Below the pieces are notes generated by a model. It did not search any database, had not been told where the DNA came from, and saw only the letters and a program-made list of their open reading frames with translations. A program made the translations under genes and the position numbers. 64,000 bases of DNA from Dactylorhiza incarnata (Eukaryota; Streptophyta; Magnoliopsida; Asparagales; Orchidaceae). The stretch is taken from positions 4,235,001-4,299,000 of the forward strand of contig JAWHQI010000028.1 of NCBI GenBank assembly GCA_033032865.1, in the 5' to 3' direction. Of this stretch, positions 54,601-64,000 are shown piece by piece (the first letter of the stretch is position 1; each line of letters starts with the position of its first letter).

Positions 54601-55952
54601 AGGCTCGCCTGGTGGCTAGGGGCTACACTCAGACTATGGGGATTGACTATCAAGAAACCTTTGCTCCTGTGGCGAAGATGAATTCTATGCGAGTGTTGCT
54701 CTCGTGTGCTGCCTGCAAAGGGTGGCCTTTGACTCAGTTAGATGTGAAAAATGCCTTCCTCCATGGAGACTTGGAAGAAGAGGTCTACATGTCGTTACCG
54801 CCTGGTCTTACCATAGCGGGATCTGGTGGAAAGGTATGCAGGTTGAAGAAAGCCTTATATGGCTTAAAACAGTCTCCTCGGGCATGGTTTGGGAGATTTC
54901 ACAGAGCTATGATTGCGTTTGGATATCCCCAGAGCAATGCCGATCATACTTTATTTGTAAGGCACAAACATGGAAGACTCACTGTCCTTATTGTTTATGT
55001 GGATGATATCATTATCACGGGTGATGACACTGAAGAAATTCAAAACCTGAAACAGAGGTTGGCAAAGGAATTTAAAGTAAAAGACCTGGGAAATCTCAAA
55101 TACTTCCTGGGAATTGAGGTTGCTCGATCAAATCATGGCATATTCATATCTCAGAGAAAGTACATTCTTGACCTGCTCCAATCATGTGGGATGAGTGGGT
55201 GTAGACCCGCTGATACCCCAATTGAAGTCAATCACAGATTGGGTAAAGATGATGGGGAATTGGTAGATGATATCACTGGGTTTCAACGATTGGCAGGGCG
55301 TCTTATCTATCTATCTCATACTCGCCCGGATATTTCATATGCAGTTGGTGTTATTAGTCAGTTCATGCATTCACCTCGAACCCGTCACCTAGAAGCTGCT
55401 CATCGAATCCTCCGGTATCTCAAGTCCTCTCCTGGAAAAGGTATCCTATTCTCCCCGGGAAAAGAGTTGACCGTGGAAGTCTATACAGATGCTGATTGGG
55501 CCGGCTCAGTTGACGACAGGAGGTCCACCTCTGGGTACTGTTCTTTAGTTGGTGGTAATTTGGTAACGTGGAGGAGTAAAAAACAACATGTCGTTGCCAG
55601 GTCTAGTGCTGAGGCAGAATTCAGGGCCATGGCTCATGGGATTTGCGAGGGACTGTGGATTAAGTCTCTCCTAAAAGATCTTGGCATGGAAAACAAGGAT
55701 CCCGTGAGGCTTTACTGTGATAGCAAAGCCGCCATTAGCATTGCTCACAATCCTGTCCAACATGACCGCACTAAACATGTGGAGGTTGACCGTCACTTCA
55801 TCAAAGAGAATATAGAAAGAGGAGCTGTGAGCACACCTTTTGTTCCTTCAGATCAACAGTTAGCGGATGTTCTCACCAAGGGATTGAGTCAGAACGTGTT
55901 TGGAAAAATTATGTGCAAGCTGGGCATGCAAGATATCACACGCCCAACTTGA
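51693..55952 (+). CDS. Ty1/copia gag-pol polyprotein, start region frameshifted
   Basis: The frame is open from 51693 (after a stop at 51690-51692) to the stop at 55952 and covers all copia domains. Gag begins TTIKLDGTNYLPWARSV. The zinc knuckle is CDYCGKARHTRDTC; protease is WIIDSGATDHMTG; integrase has HTDVWGP, RSDNGREY and NGVAERKN; RT has YVDDIIITGDD; RNase H has TDADWAG and ARSSAEAEFRAM. The codon at 51816 is TTG, and the first in-frame ATG is 51966, inside gag. A plausible natural start, ATG 51676 (MPGSSETPDVSS), lies in another frame and would need a -1 shift to join. So this copy may lack a normal gag start, or it may use a frameshift or non-AUG start. All catalytic motifs otherwise look intact. 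Confidence 0.88.
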   Translation, partial: DSGCLLRGSAPHDPPLSTVNSSTGSLRANHDHGTPQITTIKLDGTNYLPWARSVTLALKSRRLFGYINGTTRAPTASSPDWPQWESENSLVMSWLTNSMQESIAHNYLFLDTTADIWKRAEITYSCRGNAAQIFQLRRRIFLLRQGDRPPAAYYLEFTQLYQEYDHFDALTLVFPEDEVLVRAREERNRIFEFLHGLHRDLDPISVQILGRSPLPSLPEVYSLVQQEYDRRQIRLPDTIADGSALAARFNPGGRSTRDTRSKPMDKDHLMCDYCGKARHTRDTCFKLHGFPSPRGGPSSRGGRGFGCTMGRSGPSRSAHLTDAIDGPASYEESDAPVVPSALSAEEIQAFRRFMLGHSTESASSSYAHQGTPGAHSASACSPTQWIIDSGATDHMTGSATGFVSYIPLSGRDKVSIADDSLSPIAGKGSIPCSSLTLSSVLHVPKFTRNLLSISHITNSMNCSVTFFPSSCVFQDLKTGTVIGSGRLRDGLYLFDPSSPAPPPEALSAAQISVDSWHCRLGHPSTSTMHLLFPNMSTVSLKTFTCDVCALGKHHRASFNHVSTPSSSPFAVVHTDVWGPCHVASISGFRWFVTFIDCFSRCTWVYLMKNKNDVFPLFQRFHKMVTTQFNAAIKILRSDNGREYVDSSFESYLSDQGIIHQTSCVYSPAQNGVAERKNRHLLEVARCLLLKMHLPKHFWGDAVLTAAYLINRLPTRVLGYKSPLAALSVSPTQLLPRIFGCVCFVHVRPTSKLDPRAIKCIFIGYSPTQKGYKCFHPASRKIFVTMDVTFRESESFYEPSLQGETCPMEVSSLPLPIPPSYLPTPVPMPAMSTSLPTPVAAPPLQVYTRRKRGQGTSTSLRLPAPTSDPSLGTQGNCISTQHPMSHFVSYNSLSPSHKLFIASLSSISIPSTWQDAITNQKWQEAMLEEMGALEKNCTWDLVSLPPGKTVVGCKWVFSIKQNSQGVVERYKARLVARGYTQTMGIDYQETFAPVAKMNSMRVLLSCAACKGWPLTQLDVKNAFLHGDLEEEVYMSLPPGLTIAGSGGKVCRLKKALYGLKQSPRAWFGRFHRAMIAFGYPQSNADHTLFVRHKHGRLTVLIVYVDDIIITGDDTEEIQNLKQRLAKEFKVKDLGNLKYFLGIEVARSNHGIFISQRKYILDLLQSCGMSGCRPADTPIEVNHRLGKDDGELVDDITGFQRLAGRLIYLSHTRPDISYAVGVISQFMHSPRTRHLEAAHRILRYLKSSPGKGILFSPGKELTVEVYTDADWAGSVDDRRSTSGYCSLVGGNLVTWRSKKQHVVARSSAEAEFRAMAHGICEGLWIKSLLKDLGMENKDPVRLYCDSKAAISIAHNPVQHDRTKHVEVDRHFIKENIERGAVSTPFVPSDQQLADVLTKGLSQNVFGKIMCKLGMQDITRPT

Positions 55953-55959
55953 GGGGGAG
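55951..55959 (+). promoter_or_regulatory. Polypurine tract of the plus-strand copia
   Basis: GAGGGGGAG lies immediately before the 3' LTR, overlapping the end of the polyprotein stop region. Confidence 0.85.
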
Positions 55960-56069
55960 TGTTGGAATATGCGTTGTTATGTCACATTTTCTTACCCTTG
56001 TATATCTCTCCTATATATATAGGGGAGAGCCTCCTTTTCTTAATTATCCTAATATTTTGAATCTCAACA
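55960..56069 (+). repeat. Copia 3' LTR (110 bp)
   Basis: Identical partner of 50990-51099, followed by TSD copy GTAAC. Confidence 0.95.
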
Positions 56070-56148
56070 GTAACTCATGTATCTCATAAAGTACATGTAT
56101 TAGAAAGACTAAAAGTTGCATCTGCCAATTTTGTTTTTGTTATGACAG

Positions 56149-56222
56149 GGAGAGATGTGGATGAAGGTGACATAAAGCAACTTCAGCATTATGTAGAAAG
56201 AACTCATACTTTTCCAGGAATG
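56149..56222 (+). CDS. Exon-like segment of the resident gene (exon B)
   Basis: A polypyrimidine acceptor TTTTGTTTTTGTTATGACAG precedes 74 bp. With the base left over from exon A it reads GRDVDEGDIKQLQHYVERTH then TFPGM. A GTATCT donor follows, ending in phase 0. I do not recognise the family. Its in-phase fit to exon A across the inserted copia is the main evidence. Confidence 0.55.
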
Positions 56223-56697
56223 GTATCTTTCTTACCTATATGATATCAGTTTTTGGAGTTCTTCCTTTTTGATCTTCTTGTATGGCCATATGCTGACATA
56301 GTTGGGTCGCCCTTTTTTCTTAAGTTTATTGACACAGTATTATCAATCAAACAAACAGCCTTAGGGTTGCTGAATCCATGGGGATCCATGGATGAACAAG
56401 AGCAAAAATTCAATTTCTCATTAATTTCCATAGTACTCTTGAATGAAGCCTTAGGTTATATTTATATATACCGGTTTAAGACGTTGTGCTCCTCACAATT
56501 GACATTGCGGACTCTAGTTGTCATGACCCATATAAAGGCAAAAGATAGAGCGCGCTTCGGGCGGATCGTGATACCACAGACATGAGGGGATGAAACCTCA
56601 TGTCTGTTAGGCGGGAGCTGAATTAGCATTATTATGTTTAAAATAATTAATTTGAAGAAATATATTTTATAAGTATGCGGAAGCTTTAGAGTACAAC

Positions 56698-59105
56698 AAA
56701 CAACAACAACACTCAAGCCTTTATCCCACTATAGTGGGGTCGGCTATATGGATCCTTTGTCGCCATTGCGCCCTATCTTTAATCATAGCCTCACTAATGC
56801 CTAAGTACATCATATCTTTCCTTATAGTTTCATGCCAAGTCTTTTTTGGTCTACCCCTCCCCCGTTTAACATGTCTAGTGACTAAACTCTCACAATGCCT
56901 AACAGGTGCCTCTAATGGTCTCCTATGTACATGTCTGAACCATCTTACTAGAGCTTCTCACATCTTCTCTACAATTGGTGCCACTCCTATCTTATCCCTG
57001 ACACATTCATTCCTAATTTTATCCATTCTCGTGTGACCACACATCCACCTAAGCATTCTCATCTCCGCAACTCCCATTTTTTGCTCATATACACCATTCA
57101 CTGCCCAACACTCAGAACCGTAGAGCATTGCTGGCCTAATTGCAGTACAGTAAAACTTGCCTTTATGTTTTAATGGTACTTTACGATCACATAAGATCCC
57201 AGACGCGCCTCTCCACTTCAACCAACCTACTTGGATACTATGTATCACATCTTTATCTACACCTCCATCACTTTGAATTATCGAACCCAGATATTTAAAG
57301 CACTCACTGCGGGAAATATCTTGGTCACCCAATTCAATGATTCTCCTCAAGAGATGTATAACTTCCATGGTTGACCTCCCTGACATGAATTCAAATTGAT
57401 TCTCCGAGATGCTAGTCTCTCGTCTAACTCTTCTCTCTATTACTCATTCCCATAGTTTTATAGTATGACTCATTAATTTAATTCCCCTGTAATTGACACA
57501 ATTTTGTATAACTCCTTTTTTCTTATACAAATGTACCAAAATACTCTCTCCATTGGCCCGACATTTTCTTTGTCTTCAGTATCTTATTGAAGAAACTTGT
57601 AAGCCATAAAATTTCTTCTCTCCCTAAGCATTTCCATACTTCAATGGGTATATCGTCTGGCACAGTTGCCTTTCTATTTTTCATCTTCTTCAGAGCGTCA
57701 TCTATCTCTGATGCTTGAATTTTACGATAAAAAGTTATGTTTCTATACTCCTCCGATTTACTTAACTCTTCCAAGTTCAGTTCATTGTCTTTTCCTTCAT
57801 TGTATAGTTGATAAAAATATATTTTTCATCGCTCCTTAATAGCCACATCATCCGTCAAAACCGTATCTGATTCATCTTTTATGCATTTAACTTGGCTTAA
57901 ATCTCTTGTCTTCCTCTCTCTAGCTCGAGCAATTTTATATATATCACGCTCTCCATCTTTGATATCTAGTCGTTTGTAAAATTCTTCATAAGCTTTACTT
58001 ATTGCATTTTTAGTTTTTTTTTCACGACTTTATACTTTGACAAGTTTTCATCATTCCTACAAGCATATAATGTTTTGTAGCTGACCCTCTTTGCCCTCAC
58101 TTTGTCTTGCACTTCATTTTTCCACCACCAAGATTTTTTTTGTGGGGGCGCACGACCTTTTGACTCTCCATGTACGTTCTTTCCACTTATTCTTAAATGA
58201 GAAGACATAACTTCCTATGTGACATTAAGATCAACATAAGGAACATCAACTAGTTGTTCTAAAACTGCCTTGAAAGCAACCTGCTTTTTCTTCTTCAAGT
58301 TCCACCACCGAATTTTCGGCAACACTTTTGTCTTTTTCTTAAAGTTACAATTTTTAATTTGCACATCCAACACCACTAGTCTATGTTGCGTTGTCAAACT
58401 TTCTCCTGGTATGACTTTGCAATTCTTACAAATCTTTTTATCCATTTTGCGAGTCAAAAAATAGCCAATTTGTAACTTATTTTGTCCGCTCTTGAACGTA
58501 ATTAAGTGTTCTTCCCTCTTCATGTAGAACGTATTTGTCATAATTAGCTCATGTGTTATGGCAAAGTCCAGAATGGTTCTTCTTTCATTTCTTTCTCCAT
58601 ACCCAAATCCTCCATGAACATTTGTATAATCCGTATTTTTCTTCCCTACATGTCCATTTAAGTCTCCTCCAATGAAAATTTTCTCACTTTGTGGGATTTC
58701 TCTTACCAAATCATCTAAGTCTCCTCAAAATTCTACTTTAATAGCTTCACTTAATCCTACTTGTGGCGCATAAGCACTAATTACATTAATAGTTTCATTT
58801 TCTACGATTAATTTAAGAGCTAAGATCCCTATCACCTTTTTTGCTTACCCCAACAACTCCATCCCTCCAAGTAGTATCTACAATAATACCTACTCCATTG
58901 CTTGTTTTATTTTTTCCTGTGTACCATAATTTAAAACCTGAATTTTTTAGAAATGTAGCTTTCTCACACACTCATTTAGTCTCTTGCTGACATAAAATAT
59001 TTATCGTTCACCTAATCATTGTATCCACTACTTTCATCGCTTTTCCCGTTAGCGTACCTATATTCCAACTTCCAAACCTAAGTCGATCACAAATCCTACG
59101 ATCTA
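56698..59105 (-). mobile_element. RTE-clade LINE retrotransposon (2408 bp)
   Basis: It is bounded by a 14-bp target duplication CTTTAGAGTACAAC (56684-56697 and 59106-59119). On the minus strand its 3' end is ...GTTGTTGTTGTTTGTT, the TTG-rich tail usual for plant RTE elements. The 5' side starts in the endonuclease region (FGSWNIGTLTGKAMKVVDTM near 59080), so it is close to full length for the coding part. It lies within the 56519-60918 solo LTR. Confidence 0.92.
56958..59095 (-). pseudogene. RTE LINE endonuclease-reverse transcriptase ORF, degraded
   Basis: Minus-strand blocks in order: endonuclease start WNIGTLTGKAM (59085 down) and NGVGIIVDTTW (about 58900); EKIFIGGDLNGHVGKKN and GFGYGERNERRTILDFAI (58709-58215); WWWKNEVQDKVRAK (58208-57999); RT start IDDALKKMKNRKATVPDDIP (57774-57523). 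The RT C-terminal part is at 57386-56958: FKYLGSIIQSDGGVDKDV, AIRPAMLYGSECWAV and AEMRMLRWMCGHTRMDKIRN. Stops and frameshifts separate the blocks, and the FADD catalytic box of RT was not seen. In active relatives the protein nicks DNA and primes reverse transcription on it. Confidence 0.88.
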
Positions 59106-60923
59106 CTTTAGAGTACAACAGTGCAAGAAAAAATACAGGTGTTTATATAAAACCCAGGTTTCAAAATACTGATATCGATTCATGTAATCATGACCTCAAA
59201 AAGATGAACATGCAATAATATGAAATTTCAAAACAAAATTTATAGACTAACAGTTGTCTATGAAACAAGGGAAAATGGCTGAATGTAATCATTACATAGC
59301 AGAAATACCCAACAGAAAAGAAATTTACATAAAATCTGATACAGCAATAAAAAAAGATAACCTCCAGGAACACAGGAACATGGTGCAGAGCGGACTCAGG
59401 TACCAGGCGGTGCAGTCACGGACGCTAAGACAAATTCCAAAGCAATAAGGAAAAAGCCTCAGAACAATAATACAAGTAAAGTAAAGTAAAATGAAGTACA
59501 ACTAGCAGGGGATCAAAAAGAATACACGTACAATTTCCAGAAACTACAAGCTATCAAGACAGGCAAGTAAAATAGTCACGCGAGAACAAACTGAATTATT
59601 AACCTACTCCGGAGTATAGTATAAACAGATGTTTGTAATAACTTAAGTTGTAACAAATGAAAGTGTATGTGTTTTTGTTTGATGCACAAGATTCATGATT
59701 CAGACAGATTCAAGTTCAGATTCAAGACTTATTGGAGATTCAGGAGTTCAAGCTTGCTATGACCGTCACTTATTCCCGTTAGGGATTCAAGAGGGAACCC
59801 AAGTCATGGAGTTGCATCAATTAAACACTACATTTCTATGTTTACCTACGTTATTATCAAAATAATTCATAATTTGGTGAATGAGGCAAGTTATCATTTT
59901 GATGATTCAGGTGTCGAGCAGTAAAATTTATGGACATAAGAAAAATGTAACGAATTACGATCAGATGTTGCAAGCGAGAGGTTTCTCTACTTGCCTTAGA
60001 CTGAAGCTGACGGTGGCGGCTAAGTGGCGCAATCAAATTAACAATTGTAATTCAAACCTGATTAAGCACAAACATGGATGATATTTGCATTAAACAGGAA
60101 ACCCTACATGAGCACGCGCAATTTAAATCACAAAATTAAACAAGTGCGAGTTAGCGAAAGTTACCTCCCTCAAAGTTAAGGGGAGAGAAAATTACACGTA
60201 GGAATCGAAGGTTTGGCGGCGCTTTAGGTTAGGGAAGCCCTAAATCGGAAGGGGCCTTTAGTGTTCCCACCAATTGGGGCGACGAACGGCGCCGGGAGTA
60301 CAAAAACCTAGAGATTGGATGATTATAATGGGGTAAAATATGAACCACAACAAATACACAATTAGGGGCACAAAAGTTTGCAAAATAATTCAATTAAATC
60401 TGATTAAAAGAGGAAGGAGGAGAGAAAAGCGGGATCCTTACCCAAGGAAGCCAAAACTGAGCCCAAGGAGGGTGGGGGAGGAAACCCTAGTTGCTCCTCT
60501 TGCAAAATCCCCGGCCAAGACGAAGGAGAGGATGAGAAATTAGAGCTTTCGGCCCTTGCAGGAAATCGGAGGAGGAGGTGTCGGCCTGGAGGAAGTCGGA
60601 GGAGGAGGGAGGAGCTTCTGTTGCTGGCTTGAGGAAGAGGGAGGAAAAAGGACCTCTATTGCCGCCGGCCTGGGGGAGAGGGGGGAAAGCCGCCGGCCAG
60701 ATGAGGTGGAGGAGCAGGCGCCGGCGCCGGCAAGAGGAGCAGGAGCGGTAGGCGGGATCGGCGCTCCACGCGGGAGACGGGAGCGGGAGGAACCCTAGCC
60801 GCACGCGAGAAGATATCGGGAGGGGGGGGGGGGGGGGCTCGGCTGAGGAAATAAAAGGGGAGGGAAGCTGCGGTTAGCAAAATAAAGAATTGCTTTCCTT
60901 TTTTATTGAGTTGTTATACTAGT

Positions 60924-61822
60924 AATTATGCAAAATAAAACTATCATGATGAGTAAGAAGCTGAAAATGTTGGTGTGGAGAGAGTTGAGTTGTAGCTGTG
61001 GAGGATGGAAAGATATGTTGTTGTTGATGGAAGTAGCATGAGTACTTTTGCTACGGCCGGTGGGAGAATAAGTTCTTGATGGAAGATTTCGATGTCGTCG
61101 AATAAGTTTATTGTCGAAGGAGAAATTGAGATTGATGAAATCATTGCTGCTGTGGGAAGGAGAAAGAAAGTTGTCTCGGAGGTAACGGAGCACCGTTGCT
61201 GCATTCAATGTGAAGAATATTGTGGTTGTTATGGGTATGAAGGATTAGTATTTGTGGGAAGCACAAATTGAAGAAGCTAGGAGACATTGTTATCGAAGGA
61301 GGAAACCTTGTTGCAGGAATGAAGGACTCTATTGATGAGGAAGACAGAAATGATGATGTTGATGCAAGATGGACGCTGTTATGGAAGAAGGAGGGTTCCT
61401 ATCTACAGGGAAGATGAGTATGATAATATCATTGGAGAAGATGCTTAAAGCTACTGAAAGAGAAGGAAGTTGCATTTGATGTCGAAGAAGGATTAAAGAA
61501 GCTCTGATATCAGATAACGTAGAGCATTGTGATCAAGCAACAATTGACGTGATGTTGTTGATGGAAGACAATGGAAGCCCTTAGGATTGGTGTATCCATG
61601 ATGATCCGAATCCACAGATGTGAGTGAGAGAGAGAGAATATTCCCATTAAAATGCACTACAACAGACTTCCAACTATTGAAGTACTCATTCTCCAGTTAG
61701 TAGCTGTGTCCGCAGGGAGCTCCTTTGAAATCTTTCTCGTCCATGTTTCATGATAGTTCAACCGTTCAAAGGTATTTATTTATTTTTCTTCACTAAGTAA
61801 ATATATTTACTGAATTTTATAG
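60924..61822. other. Probable intron sequence with a retrotransposon-leader-like stretch
   Basis: About 61000-61510 is rich in GAAGGAG/GATGGAAG words. It ends with GCTCTGATATCA (61501-61512), one mismatch from the complement of the tRNA-Met primer site. This suggests an old minus-strand LTR element leader, but no LTR pair was found. The rest is AT-rich, with an acceptor-like TGAATTTTATAG before 61823. Confidence 0.4.
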
Positions 61823-62010
61823 GTGGATCCATAAGATTCTCTTTACAGATTGGTTCATCATCAACATCTTTGGAAGCTCTCAGTTTAGAGACCCCAGCCA
61901 ACAGAGAATCCACCGATACATTCCTGAGTGTGAAAGAAAGAGAGAAGTATTCACGCAGTGGATACTATGAACCACAGTTCATTGCTTCATTAGAACCATG
62001 GTCATTGTGA
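61823..62010 (+). CDS. Exon-like segment with terminal stop (possible last exon of the resident gene)
   Basis: After TGAATTTTATAG the frame from 61825 reads GSIRFSLQIGSSSTSLEAL, then TFLSVKEREKYSRSGYYEPQ, and ends SLEPWSL with TGA at 62008-62010. Composition is protein-like. It needs one base from the previous exon, while exon B ends in phase 0. So either another exon lies between them or it belongs to another gene. Family not recognised. Confidence 0.45.
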
Positions 62011-62640
62011 AAAAAGATATTCGTCACTACAAACATTGTGGGAGTCACAAGACTGAATGTAGGGACACGAAGGAAATGTGTTTTCAGTTGCAGGGGCACG
62101 GCGAGATTATTACTCCAAGTTCTTGTGTTGAAAAAGTTTTGGTTCAGATAGACTTTTATTACTATTTTGAAGAGGATTCCCACAGTTGCCGAAGAGTGTA
62201 CATACTTGTGCTTTTTCGGAGAACCATTATATATAGTTTAGATATATTTTATGCAATATCGTGTGTTCAAATCTTTGTTATTTATACATTTTGATGTATA
62301 AAGAATTTTAATACTCCATTCACCCTCCTCTAAAGTAGATCATATAAACAGTCACCATTCAATTGGAGTTAGAGACATGTTCATTGTTTTGAGCCTAACA
62401 GCTACAGTGAACTAAGGTCCTACTTATTGACTGTTTGTACTTATATACAATATAAGTAGTTCACAGTATAAAGAACATGCATATTTTTCTAGATCTCCCA
62501 TGTGCAACAATGATAAATTTTCTTTGTGAAAGTTTAGAATAAATTTTTATGCTATTGGTGAAGATATTTTTAAATCCATTTTAACTGGTCCATACATTTT
62601 TATGAAGACCTCCATCTTAGGAGAGTTGGTTATTAAACCT
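62011..62640. other. Unassigned, possible 3' flank of the resident gene
   Basis: A plus frame (61998-62294) contains HYKHCGSHKTECRDTKEMCF, vaguely like a copia zinc knuckle, but the spacing does not fit. No other feature seen. Confidence 0.3.
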
Positions 62641-62659
62641 AAATCAGAATGGTCTGAAG

Positions 62660-63420
62660 TAGACAAGAGAGCCTGGTCTTATGAACAAAGGCCATGATGC
62701 CTCCCCTGTTGCGACTTTATTCATTAGAGAGGTCTTTAGGTTACACGAGTTACTCAAGAAAATAGTATCTGATCGAAATGTTTTGAGTTATGGTTTATTT
62801 TTGGTCAACCACTATGGAAGAAAAGACTTGTCTGACTCTTGAGTTTACCATAGCCTACCACCCACAGATTGATGGGTGAAATGAAGTCATCAATAGGAGC
62901 CTTGGGAACCTTTTGCAATGTCTATTCGGTGAGCACATATATAGTTCGAATTCAATATTCCTTATAGCAGAGTTTGCATATAATAGTTCCAACAATAAGT
63001 TTACTTGTTGAGTCAATTCCAGATAGTCAGGAGTTATGATCATATGAAGCCTATTAATCTTATTCACTTCTATAGTGCCCCGCCTTAGTGAATAAATTAA
63101 GTATTTTGCTCGTCATTTACATGATTTATATTAGTGTCCAACATAAAATATTAAGTAATGAAACATGTAAAAACATATGCAGGCAGTCACAAGAGGGAGC
63201 AATATTTCAGTGAGGCGATCAAATGATGGTCCACATTCGATTAGAGAGGTTTTTGCGGGAACAACGAAGAAGTTGAGTGTTATGCAAATGGGCCTTACAC
63301 AGTTCTAAGAAAGGTTGGGTTCAAATGCATATGAGTTGGATATTTCTTAGAATATGGACATCCACTTTGTATTCAATGTAGATGATTTGACCCCATACTA
63401 TCAGTCATTGAGTCCTTAGC
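62660..63420 (+). pseudogene. Ty3/gypsy integrase and C-terminal remnant
   Basis: Shifted frames give DASPVATLFIREVFRLHELL and KIVSDRNV (62697-62785). Then come a degraded HPQ-DG--EV-NRSLGNLL region (62860-62920), AEFAYNSSNNK (62970-63000) and an MKPINLI end (63045-63065). After a roughly 110-bp unrelated stretch, the C-terminal part GPYTVLRKVGFK and FNVDDLTPYYQSLSP follows (63290-63415). This is the order seen in gypsy integrases. Stops and frameshifts throughout. Confidence 0.7.
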
Positions 63421-64000
63421 TTGATGTCCATCACCACCTTAGCCTCACCGTTTGTAGTATCCTCGATTTTATAATGATTTATTGAAAATTTCTTATTGGA
63501 AAACAAGACCTTAATGTTATTTTGTGAGGCCCCGAGCCAGACCTCACAGAAAATCTGTATCTGAGTCTCTTTGTAAGCATTTATCACAGCATAGTAATAA
63601 CATGAGTACAATGAAAATACATAAACAAAACTCATACCTTTGCTCGTTCTTCCGTTCTAGTCAGTCTAGCTTTCCTCGGAGCACTCGGAGTCGCATCCGT
63701 TACCTAAAAAGATAAATCACGACGGGTTTCGTCATAAAGAATATGACTAAGCGAGTAACATGCCTCTTTAACTGTTGTACATGCACGCAACAAACGTTAG
63801 TAGCAATATGCATAAATATTCAAGTGTATAATCAAGAACAGTAAAGTATTCACTTCCAGTGTATGATCAATTAATAACAGTAACTACAGTGTTCGTACTA
63901 TAATGGTTTCTGTTTCAAATTCTGGTATTCGATCTCTTTTATTAACAATCATTTCGTTCATTCGTGTCAAACATTCCATCAATTCCGTTTCACTTTTGGA
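63421..64000. other. Unassigned right edge; possible start of an LTR at 63524
   Basis: TGTGAGGCCCCGAGCC at 63524 has the TG start and C-rich run of plant gypsy LTRs. The window ends before a partner terminus could be seen, so this is only a candidate. Confidence 0.3.

Larger units (their letters stand above)
50990..56069 (+). mobile_element. Full-length young Ty1/copia element with identical 110-bp LTRs
   Basis: LTRs 50990-51099 and 55960-56069 are identical over all 110 bases and have TG...CA ends (TGTTGGAATATGC ... ATCTCAACA). The duplication GTAAC flanks it (50985-50989 and 56070-56074). The primer site TGGTATCAGAGCC abuts the left LTR and GAGGGGGAG abuts the right LTR. Identical LTRs mean very recent insertion. 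The TSD coincides with the first five bases of a putative intron, so the element lies 5 nt past a splice donor. Confidence 0.95.
56519..60918. mobile_element. Solo LTR (about 1980 bp before insertion) of the TGTCATGACCC family, holding a LINE
   Basis: It begins TGTCATGACCC and ends GAGTTGTTATA, with the duplication CTAGT at 56514-56518 and 60919-60923. It is related to 15125-17579 by its first ~70 bases, the TGCGGAAGCTTTA segment and the region around 59230-59470 (ACAGTTGTCTATGAAACA, AGCAGAAATACCCAAC). The terminal CA reads TA here, a likely point change. A LINE copy lies at 56698-59105. A 16-G run (60822-60837) is near the right end. Probably in an intron of the resident gene. Confidence 0.85.

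Noticed and set aside
61998..62294. 98-aa frame with a CF-rich motif resembling a zinc knuckle
   Set aside because: Cys/His spacing does not fit C-X2-C-X4-H-X4-C, and the frame overlaps the end of exon C in another phase.

Overview
The window is plant nuclear DNA, almost certainly from a flowering plant. I base this on plant-type transposon families: Ty1/copia polyproteins, Ty3/gypsy chromovirus and Tat-like remnants, a FAR1-type Mutator-like (MULE) transposase with a Ulp1-like protease, and a plant RTE LINE. The introns are GT-AG. I cannot fix the species or clade. No rRNA, tRNA or CRISPR array was recognised, and nothing looks prokaryotic. Most of the sequence is nested mobile DNA. Only three short exon-like pieces (50914-50984, 56149-56222, 61823-62010) look like a resident gene.

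Layout. 1-6.3 kb: degraded Ty3/gypsy with a 1184-bp tandem duplication, the second copy split by a 1984-bp solo LTR (target-site duplication, TSD, TGAAG). 7.2-22.1 kb: one MULE with matching terminal inverted repeats (TIRs) and a 9-bp TSD. It encodes a FAR1-like transposase (+) and a convergent Ulp1-like protease (-). It has been enlarged from about 6.3 kb to 14.9 kb by a hAT-like element in its left TIR and by 5.4-kb and 2.5-kb solo LTRs in the transposase gene. 22.16-25.08 kb: a second MULE-like element with its own solo LTR. 25-30.4 kb: unrecognised, partly degenerate minisatellite. 30.4-41.1 kb: a Tat-like gypsy remnant (pol on +, an antisense additional ORF on -) split by a small chromovirus (32.9-36.3 kb). 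42.1-43.7 kb: a copia-related fragment between inverted arms. 43.9-49.0 kb: an intact copia element on the minus strand. 50.6-50.8 kb: a fold-back MITE. 51.0-56.1 kb: a very young copia element on the plus strand, inserted 5 nt after a splice donor. 56.5-60.9 kb: a solo LTR of the same family as the one at 15-17.6 kb, holding an RTE LINE. 62.6-63.4 kb: another gypsy remnant.

Relative ages can be read from nesting. The MULE predates its three insertions. The 56.5-kb solo LTR predates the LINE. The Tat element predates the chromovirus. The two copia elements are youngest, with LTR pairs differing at 1 of 137 and 0 of 110 positions. The two copia polyproteins are the only long intact reading frames; every other coding sequence is disrupted.

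Most boundaries were set by matching termini and target-site duplications by eye. Family names come from recognised protein motifs, not database searches.
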